DNA from: an uncultured Veillonella sp. | Lineage (GTDB): Bacteria; Bacillota; Negativicutes; Veillonellales; Veillonellaceae | NCBI GenBank assembly: GCA_902466275.1 | Contig: CABQQJ010000030.1 | Location: forward strand, 1 to 7,746 | Length of the DNA: 7,746 bases | Direction of reading: 5' to 3' | Shown: positions 1 to 6,132 of the stretch, piece by piece | How the letters are laid out: every line of letters starts with the position of its first letter | Numbering within the stretch: the stretch's first letter is position 1 | Made by a program: the position numbers and the translations under genes | The notes under the pieces: model-generated | What the model was told of the DNA's origin: nothing | The model's database searches: none | What the model saw: only the letters and a program-made list of their open reading frames with translations

Positions 1-1
1 T

Positions 2-925
2 ATATATTTAGGCGGTGGTTGCTTCTGGGGCCTTCAAGGGTATATCAAAAAGATCTCCGGTGTCCTTTCTACCGAAGTAGGTTATGCCAATGGTCCTACA
101 GAAAATCCAAGTTATGAAGATGTATGCCACAATAGCGGGCACGTAGAAGCTCTCAAGGTCATTTACGATGCTGATATACTATCTTTAGACCACTTAATTC
201 AATATTTCCTACGCGCTATCGATCCATTTAGCGTTAATAAACAAGGTGGCGACGTAGGCATTCAATATCGTACGGGTATTTATTATACTGATCCAACCGA
301 TAAAGCCGTTATTGAAAGTACCTTAGCACGTGCTCAAGCCTTTGAAGGTAAACCATTTGCTATTGAAGTATTGCCTTTAGAGAATTACTACTCTGCTGAG
401 GAATACCATCAAGATTACTTAGACAAAAATCCTAATGGCTATTGTCACATTCCATTGGGGTTATCTGATGAACCACTCATCGATGATAATACATATGCTA
501 AACCTTCCCAGGAAGATTTAGAGGCATTAACGCCACAAGAGTTTGAAGTAACTCAAAACTCTGCTACAGATGCACCTTTCAGCCATGAACTAACAGATGA
601 GTTCAAAGCAGGTCTCTATGTTGATATTACAACTGGAGAACCCCTTTTTGTATCAGCCCATAAATTCGATTCTCATTGTGGCTGGCCTAGCTTTACTAAA
701 CCAATAGCTAAAGATGTTATCAAGTATTACCAAGATAACTCACATGGTATGAATCGCATAGAAGTTCGTAGCCGCATCGGTAATGCTCATTTAGGTCATG
801 TATTTGAAGATGGTCCTAATGGCTCTCTTCGCTACTGTATCAATGGATCATCTTTACGATTTATCCCTAAAGATGAATTAAAAGGTACAAAGTACGAATA
901 TCTAATTCCATATATCGAAGACTAA
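2..925 (+). CDS. msrAB: Bifunctional peptide methionine sulfoxide reductase MsrA-MsrB (5' end outside the window)
   Basis: The protein repairs oxidised methionine: the MsrA half reduces the S-sulfoxide and the MsrB half the R-sulfoxide, normally recharged by thioredoxin. The reading frame is open from base 2, giving 307 residues without a start codon. The MsrA signature GGCFWG appears at fragment residues 5-10 with catalytic Cys7, followed by GHVEA, YHQDYL and a recycling Cys148 in NPNGYCHI. After a linker of about 35 residues comes MsrB, with CGWPSF (Cys226, probable resolving Cys) and [11 protein letters not shown] (catalytic Cys279). The two CxxC zinc pairs of zinc-type MsrB are absent: [11 protein letters not shown] and [12 protein letters not shown] stand where they would be. 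This matches the metal-free MsrB found in pneumococcal and neisserial fusions. Pneumococcal-type MsrAB begins only a few residues before GGCFWG, so probably only a handful of codons are missing. There is no thioredoxin domain in what is visible. Confidence 0.95.
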   Translation: MYLGGGCFWGLQGYIKKISGVLSTEVGYANGPTENPSYEDVCHNSGHVEALKVIYDADILSLDHLIQYFLRAIDPFSVNKQGGDVGIQYRTGIYYTDPTDKAVIESTLARAQAFEGKPFAIEVLPLENYYSAEEYHQDYLDKNPNGYCHIPLGLSDEPLIDDNTYAKPSQEDLEALTPQEFEVTQNSATDAPFSHELTDEFKAGLYVDITTGEPLFVSAHKFDSHCGWPSFTKPIAKDVIKYYQDNSHGMNRIEVRSRIGNAHLGHVFEDGPNGSLRYCINGSSLRFIPKDELKGTKYEYLIPYIED

Positions 926-957
926 AAAAGGACGCCTTAATCATAAGGCGTCCTTTT
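926..957 (+). terminator. Intrinsic terminator of msrAB
   Basis: Right after the msrAB stop codon lies a perfect 14-bp stem. AAAAGGACGCCTTA (926-939) pairs with TAAGGCGTCCTTTT (944-957) around the 4-base loop ATCA. The GC-rich core followed by TTTT is a standard rho-independent terminator. The A run before the stem becomes a U run on the other strand, so it could also work in reverse and back up the terminator of the convergent gene. Confidence 0.92.
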
Positions 958-974
958 ACTATATCTATTGTGAT

Positions 975-996
975 TACTTACTGAGCTAAGTAAGTA
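975..996. repeat. Small inverted repeat between the two convergent terminators
   Basis: TACTTACT (975-982) and AGTAAGTA (989-996) form a perfect 8-bp inverted repeat around the loop GAGCTA. Neither side is followed by a T run, so it does not look like a terminator. It lies in the 40 bases between two convergent terminators, and its function is unknown. Confidence 0.5.
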
Positions 997-1000
997 CAAC

Positions 1001-1033
1001 AAAAAAGAGGATATATCTTATAGATATACCCTC
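1001..1033 (-). terminator. Intrinsic terminator of the G5/3D-domain gene
   Basis: Read on the - strand, GAGGGTATATC (1033-1023) pairs with GATATATCCTC (1017-1007) around a 5-base loop, and six Ts follow (1006-1001). The single non-Watson-Crick position is a G-U wobble in this orientation but an A-C mismatch on the + strand. The hairpin therefore favours - strand transcription. It starts 13 bases past the stop codon of the 3D gene. Confidence 0.88.
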
Positions 1034-1045
1034 TAAATCATCATA

Positions 1046-2023
1046 TTAGTCCAAAACGTACACTGTAACGTCTTGGCGACCAAAGTCCATAGCCTCACCA
1101 TAAGAGTCCATTACAAGGTCAATTTTGTTACCCACAATGGCACCGCCTGTATCGGCAGCAATAGCTTCACCGTAACCAGGAATAAATAAACGTGTACCCA
1201 ATGGAATAACATCTGGGTCTACTGCGGCAATGCCACGTACTGCAGGTAGACCCGTAGCGGTAATACCAGCACCATCACCATCGCCAGCAAGATAAGCAGA
1301 TGCTTCCATTACGATAGCGCGAGATGCACGTCCTGCTACATTACGAGATGTAGTCACCTCACGAGTGCCCTCTTTAATAATTGTAGGTACCATTGCACGT
1401 TGTGTTACTTTAGATACGTCATTAGTTTTAATAACTGTACCATTACTATATAGTGTTTCACGTTGTACTCGTTCTAAGCCAGGTTGACCAACTTGAACAA
1501 CCTCTTCTTCGCCCTTAGCCATAGTATCATCTTTTTGACGAACCACTTCAACAGCAACTTCTTGATCTACTGTAGATAGAGAGCGGCTTGTTACTTGAGC
1601 AATTGTTATACGTGTACCACTTAAAACAGATCCATTTTCATCGCCCACTACTACATAGTTAGGTGCTTTGAAACCAAGCTCATTAGCAACACCTTGAGCA
1701 GTTGTTTCTGTAGTGAATACAGCTCTTGTTTTACCATTTACAGTTACATAAACTGGAATAGCACGAACAACCGTTAAGGTTGTTCCATTTTGAACTGTAG
1801 ATGAACTAGAAATAACTTTATCATTTGGATTTAACTTAACCCCAGCATCGCGTACAATGCCTTCGTTAGAATTTAAATGCGTTCTAACAGTGTGTGCTGC
1901 ACCATCTACCATAACGGTAACGGTTTTATCATTATAAGAAAAACCGGTCATGGTTACAGCTGTTACAATCAATCCGGCAACAACAGACGAAATATATCGC
2001 TTGTGTGTCTTATGAATTCTCAT
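1046..2023 (-). CDS. Membrane-anchored DUF348-G5-3D domain protein (YabE-like, probable cell-wall remodelling)
   Basis: This 325-residue protein has the layout of YabE/resuscitation-factor-like proteins. A basic N-terminus (RIHKTHKR) precedes a hydrophobic stretch at about 11-28, which is a signal peptide or signal anchor with no clear cleavage site. Two DUF348 repeats follow at about 33-88 and 89-145, then a G5 domain at about 150-221 (EEEVVQVGQPGLERV is typical). A C-terminal 3D domain spans about 238-325. Its Asp landmarks are visible: Asp269 in AVDPDVIPLGT, Asp291 in ADTGG, and Asp302/Asp306 in KIDLVMD. The 3D fold is a double-psi barrel related to lytic transglycosylase MltA, so peptidoglycan cleavage outside the membrane is the likely role, and G5 domains probably bind wall glycans. 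ATG was chosen because AGGAGGG (2038-2032) lies 8 bases upstream. The gene is transcribed alone, with its own promoter and terminator. The family is clear but the enzyme activity is inferred. Confidence 0.9.
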   Translation of the reverse strand: MRIHKTHKRYISSVVAGLIVTAVTMTGFSYNDKTVTVMVDGAAHTVRTHLNSNEGIVRDAGVKLNPNDKVISSSSTVQNGTTLTVVRAIPVYVTVNGKTRAVFTTETTAQGVANELGFKAPNYVVVGDENGSVLSGTRITIAQVTSRSLSTVDQEVAVEVVRQKDDTMAKGEEEVVQVGQPGLERVQRETLYSNGTVIKTNDVSKVTQRAMVPTIIKEGTREVTTSRNVAGRASRAIVMEASAYLAGDGDGAGITATGLPAVRGIAAVDPDVIPLGTRLFIPGYGEAIAADTGGAIVGNKIDLVMDSYGEAMDFGRQDVTVYVLD

Positions 2024-2049
2024 GTTGTAATCCCTCCTGTAATGGTATT

Positions 2050-2079
2050 ATTCTACTACAGATAGATACAACCTGTCAA
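2050..2079 (-). promoter_or_regulatory. Sigma-A type promoter of the G5/3D gene
   Basis: On the - strand a perfect -35 box TTGACA (2079-2074) is followed by an 18-base spacer and the -10 box TAGAAT (2055-2050, five of six matches). Transcription should start near 2043, leaving a leader of about 20 bases that holds the ribosome site. The near-consensus match implies good basal expression. Confidence 0.8.
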
Positions 2080-2214
2080 ACACCATAAGTTAACAATAAG
2101 ACGAAACCCTTTATAAATACTGAATTCGTAATAGATTGTATTTTGTATTTTTTAATAAAAGTCCACTGTATGCGTACATATCTATATTTTTAAATACTAT
2201 ACAATATATTCCGA

Positions 2215-2234
2215 ATTGTGTACATATATACAAT
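2215..2234. repeat. Near-perfect palindrome, possible protein-binding site
   Basis: ATTGTGTA (2215-2222) and TATACAAT (2227-2234) form an inverted repeat with seven of eight pairs and a 4-base centre. A further direct copy of TATACAAT lies at 2198-2205. It sits about 135 bases upstream of the 3D promoter -35 box. No matching regulator family is recognised. Confidence 0.35.
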
Positions 2235-2241
2235 ACCAATA

Positions 2242-2260
2242 CCACATATAGTATATATGG
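2242..2260. repeat. Near-perfect 19-base palindrome
   Basis: CCACATATA (2242-2250) and TATATATGG (2252-2260) form an inverted repeat around a single G, with eight of nine pairs. The odd centre and lack of a loop suit a dimeric DNA-binding protein better than an RNA hairpin. High AT content raises the chance of random occurrence. Confidence 0.35.
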
Positions 2261-2367
2261 ATTTTTTATTAATTGATTTGTATTTTTATGTGTTTTTCAA
2301 TTGTTACCAAATTTTTCCATACTTTCAAAAACTTCATTTTTATCTCATTTTTGAATATATAAACATG

Positions 2368-2394
2368 AAAAAAAGCCCATATAATGGGCTTTTT
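2368..2394 (-). terminator. Intrinsic terminator of the ppx-ppk1 operon
   Basis: On the - strand AAAAAGCCCAT (2394-2384) pairs with ATGGGCTTTTT (2380-2370) around a 3-base loop, and the T run extends to seven bases (2374-2368). The 11-bp stem begins 55 bases past the ppk1 stop codon and ends the polyphosphate operon before the 3D promoter. Confidence 0.88.
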
Positions 2395-2448
2395 ATATGT
2401 TATGTAATTGTATTAAAATTCATTACCTAATATATTAAGGTTTTTTCA

Positions 2449-4566
2449 TCATCTATTCATTTTTAACATCGGTTGCAAGCGTTCAATGACGGTCATCGAC
2501 TCCTTGTGTTCATTCTCAATAGCAGCTTTCATTAACTCCTCTTGAGCAGAAATAGGATTTTCTCGATCATTGATTTTATGATACGAACCATCTGCTCTCA
2601 TAAAATGAGCTTTTAATGTATCATCTAAATATAAATCTAAAATACTTTTTACCCGTTCTTTATGGCGTTTATCTTCAATAGGAATCATAAGCTCTACACG
2701 TTCATTCAAATTTCGAGGCATCCAATCTGCACTAGATAGGTACAGACTTTCATTCCCTCCATTACGGAAGTAGAACAAACGATGATGTTCAAGAAAACGC
2801 CCCACAATAGAGCGTACTGTGATATTATCACTAACACCGGCAATGCCAGGACGAAGCGTACAAATACCACGCACGATAAGATCGATACGAACTCCAGCAG
2901 AAGAAGCTTCATACAACTTAGCAATGACCTTTTTATCGAGCAGAGAATTCATCTTACCAATGATATAGGCTTCTTCCCCATTCTTAGCAAACTCGATTTC
3001 ACGGTCAATAAGTTCCATAATTTTTTCACGTAAATTTAAAGGCGCTACAATAAACTTATTCCAAATCGGTGGGTCAGAATATCCAGAAATCAAGTTAAAA
3101 AAACGTGACGCATCATCACCATACTCATCATTACAAGTAAATATACCACAATCAGTATACATCCGAGCTGTTTTACCATTATAGTTTCCCGTTGCTAGAT
3201 GGACATACCGCCTAATACCATCCGTTTCCCGGCGTACCACCATAGTAATTTTAGAGTGTGTCTTAAGACCTTTTAAACCATAAATAACATGACATCCCGC
3301 TTTTTCGAGTCGACGAGCCATATGAATATTGTTTTCTTCATCAAACCGCGCCTTAACCTCCATAAGGACGGTTACTTGTTTCCCATTATCTGCCGCTTTT
3401 ATTAAGGACGCAATAATCGGAGAATCCCCACTAACGCGATATAATGTTTGTTTAATAGCCAATACATCAGGATCTATCGCTGCTTGTGCAATAAATTGCT
3501 CAACCACTGAAAAAGATTCAAAGGGATGATGAACAAAAAGATCTTGCTTCCCAATAATAGAAAATAAGCTATCACCTTCATAATCAACTAATTCACTAGG
3601 AATCTTAGGATCAAACGGTTCATATCGGAGCTTATCATAACCTGGATAATTACAGAAATCAAAATACATACGGCAATCCAAATGTCCATCAATGCGATAT
3701 ACGTCCTTTTGCTCTAATTCTACACTTGTAAGGACAAAATCTAATAAGTGATCCTTTATCTCTCCACAAACTTCAAGACGTACCGCATCACCACGACGGC
3801 GACGCCGCAAGGATGCCTCTACTTCAGATAGCAAATCTGTTGCTTCTTCCTCATCTATTTCAAGATCTGCATCACGAGTAATACGGAAAACCATATAATC
3901 TTCAATACCATAACCTTGGAAAAATTGATTTGCATAATAAGTAATGACATCTTCTAGATAAACAAATCGATGTTCCTTATTGCCACGGCTTGGAACTTCA
4001 ATGATTCGATCTAATACAGATGGTATTGGCAAGATAGCAATCTTGTAATCCTTAGTCCCATCCTCTTGTATTTGAAAGATACGTACAATTGCATTAATGG
4101 TATGATTTGTTAAAAATGGAAATGGGTGCCCCGAGTCAACAGCCAATGGTGTTACTACGGGGTATATATGTTCCTCAAAATAATGGCGTAGCCAGGCTTT
4201 TGTTTTTACATCTAGCTCATCAGGATGTGTAAAGAAAAAACCATAACTTTCTAGTTCAGTCAAAACATTATTTAAATACATACTTTGCATAGCAACAAGG
4301 CGTTGTACAGATTCATCTATCGCCTTTAATTGTGCCTTTGCATCCATATGAGCCGCATCATATTTAACAATGCCATTCACAACTTGATGACGTAAACCAG
4401 CCACTCGAATCATAAAAAACTCATCTAAATTAGAACTAGCAATAGCAATAAAACGCAATCGCTCCAACAGCGGAGTATTTGTATCTATAGACTCTAATAG
4501 TACACGCTGATTAAATTTTAGCCAAGATAATTCACGATTAAAATAATATTTAGCATTACTGAACAT
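2449..4566 (-). CDS. ppk1: Polyphosphate kinase 1
   Basis: PPK1 reversibly moves the terminal phosphate of ATP onto inorganic polyphosphate through a phosphohistidine, usually at the inner membrane. At 705 residues it has the normal family length and all four domains. The N domain (to about 105) has NLDEFFMIRVAGL at 46-58. The head domain follows to about 320, with the conserved basic run RRRRRGDAVRLEV at 254-266. The two PLD-like C domains follow. The HxK motif THSK carries His437, the expected autophosphorylated residue; HLATGNYN begins at His456; ARMYTD lies at 467-472. The second active-site His is in FLEHHRL (His594 or His595). No key residue is missing. The start is ATG at 4566, not the in-frame GTG three codons earlier, because that GTG overlaps the ribosome site. 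This start overlaps the preceding gene by 11 bases, so translation is probably coupled. It is the last gene of the operon. Confidence 0.97.
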   Translation of the reverse strand: MFSNAKYYFNRELSWLKFNQRVLLESIDTNTPLLERLRFIAIASSNLDEFFMIRVAGLRHQVVNGIVKYDAAHMDAKAQLKAIDESVQRLVAMQSMYLNNVLTELESYGFFFTHPDELDVKTKAWLRHYFEEHIYPVVTPLAVDSGHPFPFLTNHTINAIVRIFQIQEDGTKDYKIAILPIPSVLDRIIEVPSRGNKEHRFVYLEDVITYYANQFFQGYGIEDYMVFRITRDADLEIDEEEATDLLSEVEASLRRRRRGDAVRLEVCGEIKDHLLDFVLTSVELEQKDVYRIDGHLDCRMYFDFCNYPGYDKLRYEPFDPKIPSELVDYEGDSLFSIIGKQDLFVHHPFESFSVVEQFIAQAAIDPDVLAIKQTLYRVSGDSPIIASLIKAADNGKQVTVLMEVKARFDEENNIHMARRLEKAGCHVIYGLKGLKTHSKITMVVRRETDGIRRYVHLATGNYNGKTARMYTDCGIFTCNDEYGDDASRFFNLISGYSDPPIWNKFIVAPLNLREKIMELIDREIEFAKNGEEAYIIGKMNSLLDKKVIAKLYEASSAGVRIDLIVRGICTLRPGIAGVSDNITVRSIVGRFLEHHRLFYFRNGGNESLYLSSADWMPRNLNERVELMIPIEDKRHKERVKSILDLYLDDTLKAHFMRADGSYHKINDRENPISAQEELMKAAIENEHKESMTVIERLQPMLKMNR

Positions 4567-6121
4567 GGCGGTCACCTCCTCTTACAAGCATAAGTTCCAT
4601 ACCAAATACTTCTGTAAAATATTCAGCATCTCGATTAAACGTCCACCATTCTAAAGAAATATCCTCATTAGTGCGACAGAATACATACAATACATTATCG
4701 CGCTCTTCCAATATAACATCTGAGATTTTTTGGTTACTCCCTGCATCGAGAGCACAGGCCACACAAATGATAGCTACTAACTTTGTAACTTGAATCTTTT
4801 GTAATTCTGTCAAAGAATTAAAATATGTATCATCATCTGATGGAGTTCCCTTATAGTGATAAAATACGACATTTGCCACTACTTGTTTTTCTTCTTCTGA
4901 AAGCCCGAAAATATCTGTGCCCATCACAATATGATACGCATGCTCTCCATGGTTTCGTAAATTAACAAACTTACCTACAGAACACAATATAGCTGCAATG
5001 CGGCATAAGTAACCCCACCGCTCCGGTAAACCTTTATGGCGTAATGTTTTACAAAACAAAGAACTGAAACGTTCCACCTCAGCATCATGAATGCTGTCAG
5101 TATGATATCTAGCGGCAACAGCACGAGCTAGCTGAGCATTTTGCTCACGCAATTGGTACATAAAGGGATTATTTTCAGCTTCAACTCCATAGAACCAGCT
5201 TATTCCTTGTGAAAAGGAGAAGCTACTAAAAATCAACGATTTAGGCTCTATAGCCGTTATAATTTCATTAAATAAAATCATAGTAGGCATCAAAATATTC
5301 GCCTTATATTCAGGTAGTTTATATCGATTGATCAACTTAGTGGCTGTTACACCATCAAAGGATTTGATGAAGCCCTTAAAACGTTCTGGTTCAATGGTAA
5401 TAATATCGTCCTTATTACTGCCATCTCCCATGAGACGCGCCATATATTGAGCTTCATCGCCAGATAAAATGACACTATTAATATTAAAAGTTTTAAGCTC
5501 CTCCCGCAATGGGCCTATCATGCGATGTAAATACTCAGTAATAGCCATTGGAAACGATGTAGAGGAACGTTGGTTGCGATTAAAAGATTCCATAACACGT
5601 AATGACCCGCTATGCATATTGCGCTGGAATAATAAGCTTTCACCACGCCAAACAGTCAAGCCTACACCACCAGAAGTAATATCAAGGAATAATGTTGCCT
5701 TTGTAGGATCCGTCAAGCGGTACTGATTAGTCATCTTGTAGTATAGTAAGGCATATTTGTAATACACCTCTTTAGGCATGTCGATAACCTCAACACGCAT
5801 ACCTGTTTGAATATAAATTTGGTCGAGAATACTACGACGATTAGCGGCTTCACGTATTACAGTAGTGCCATATAATCTAGAGCGACTCACACCGTAATCG
5901 GCCATTAATTGTTTATATCCCTTTAGGATATGACAAATTTCCTCAATTGTTTCAAAACTCAAACGAGAGGTTTGGAATAATTCTTCCCCAAAGGTTACCT
6001 CCCTAGCTGCATAATCTATAACGCGTACATCATCGATGCCCTTGTATTCTAAAATAGTAATGCTCATGCTACTGGAGCCTACATGTAGCACTGCATATCG
6101 TAATGCTTTTGGTAATGCCAT
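4556..6121 (-). CDS. Divergent Ppx/GppA-like protein, probable pseudoenzyme, in the polyphosphate operon
   Basis: This 521-residue protein matches the length and layout of the ppx product next door: an N-terminal ASKHA fold (about 1-310), then an HD-like helical domain (about 320-521). Readable family traces include GTTVIREAANR at 85-95 and the HGEHAYHIV/FGLS segment near 391-408. The working motifs are changed: DLGSNS becomes HVGSSS (13-18), GEEEAR becomes MPKEVY (115-120), DLGGASTE becomes DITSGGVG (147-154), GIGGTARN becomes LSGDEAQY (219-226), and the HD pair becomes Cys380-Ser381. Phosphatase activity is therefore unlikely. The frame is intact, the ribosome site is good and both junctions overlap neighbours, so it is a maintained gene, not a decayed one. 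It overlaps ppx by one base (TAATG) and ppk1 by 11. Likely roles are a regulatory or binding partner of Ppx or Ppk1, or a polyphosphate or nucleotide sensor. The exact function is unknown. Automated annotation would probably call it an exopolyphosphatase, which I think misleads. Confidence 0.85.
   Translation of the reverse strand: MALPKALRYAVLHVGSSSMSITILEYKGIDDVRVIDYAAREVTFGEELFQTSRLSFETIEEICHILKGYKQLMADYGVSRSRLYGTTVIREAANRRSILDQIYIQTGMRVEVIDMPKEVYYKYALLYYKMTNQYRLTDPTKATLFLDITSGGVGLTVWRGESLLFQRNMHSGSLRVMESFNRNQRSSTSFPMAITEYLHRMIGPLREELKTFNINSVILSGDEAQYMARLMGDGSNKDDIITIEPERFKGFIKSFDGVTATKLINRYKLPEYKANILMPTMILFNEIITAIEPKSLIFSSFSFSQGISWFYGVEAENNPFMYQLREQNAQLARAVAARYHTDSIHDAEVERFSSLFCKTLRHKGLPERWGYLCRIAAILCSVGKFVNLRNHGEHAYHIVMGTDIFGLSEEEKQVVANVVFYHYKGTPSDDDTYFNSLTELQKIQVTKLVAIICVACALDAGSNQKISDVILEERDNVLYVFCRTNEDISLEWWTFNRDAEYFTEVFGMELMLVRGGDRHVQ
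4575..4580 (-). promoter_or_regulatory. Ribosome binding site that fixes the ppk1 start
   Basis: A perfect AGGAGG (4580-4575 on the - strand) lies 8 bases before ATG at 4566, inside the end of the upstream gene. The alternative in-frame GTG at 4575 uses the last G of this site and so cannot be served by it. Confidence 0.85.
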
Positions 6122-6132
6122 TATGCCTCCTT
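6119..6132 (-). promoter_or_regulatory. Overlapping stop-start junction with ribosome site
   Basis: AAGGAGG (6132-6126) lies within the last codons of ppx, 4 bases before the ATG of the paralog. The ppx stop and this start share one base in TAATG. This is a typical re-initiation junction that ties synthesis of the two proteins together. Confidence 0.8.

Larger units (their letters stand above)
2080..2367. other. AT-rich intergenic region upstream of the G5/3D gene
   Basis: About 290 bases without a credible gene separate the ppk1 terminator from the 3D promoter. The DNA is much richer in A and T than the flanking genes. It holds TATACAAT-type sites (2198-2205 and 2227-2234), an inverted copy ATTGTGTA (2215-2222), a tandem CAATAC repeat (2231-2242), and two near-perfect palindromes listed separately. 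Short open frames here encode low-complexity Phe/Tyr/Ile-rich peptides with no ribosome site, and I judge them non-coding. The most likely content is regulatory DNA for the 3D gene, but a small RNA cannot be excluded. Confidence 0.5.

Noticed and set aside
371..925. A separate MsrB gene starting at TTG 371
   Set aside because: The frame is open back to base 2 and encodes MsrA motifs. The TTG falls inside the MsrA domain, before its YHQDYL and recycling Cys, so this is one fused protein.
1877..2065. Short open frame opposite the start of the 3D gene
   Set aside because: It is antisense to a clear coding region, covers its promoter and ribosome site, and encodes nothing recognisable.
2218..2430. 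A 70-codon + strand open frame in the intergenic region
   Set aside because: It starts at a non-ATG codon without a ribosome site, runs through the ppk1 terminator hairpin, and encodes an AT-driven Phe/Tyr/Ile-rich sequence with no recognisable domain.
2424..2446. Imperfect palindrome followed by six Ts, resembling a + strand terminator
   Set aside because: The stem is almost all A-T with a bulge, and no + strand gene leads into it.
2706..3529. Several 66-83 codon open frames overlapping ppk1 on both strands
   Set aside because: All lie wholly inside the conserved ppk1 frame and show no domain or independent ribosome site.
3790..3810. Run of arginine codons in ppk1 looked like low-complexity sequence
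   Set aside because: The RRRRR-G-DAVRLEV segment is a normal conserved feature of the PPK1 head domain.
4567..4575. GTG at 4575 as the ppk1 start
   Set aside because: The GTG overlaps the AGGAGG site and has no ribosome site of its own at usable spacing. ATG at 4566 is 8 bases from a perfect site.
5469..5726. Open frame opposite the Ppx-like paralog
   Set aside because: It is a shadow frame of the real gene, with no recognisable domain or ribosome site.
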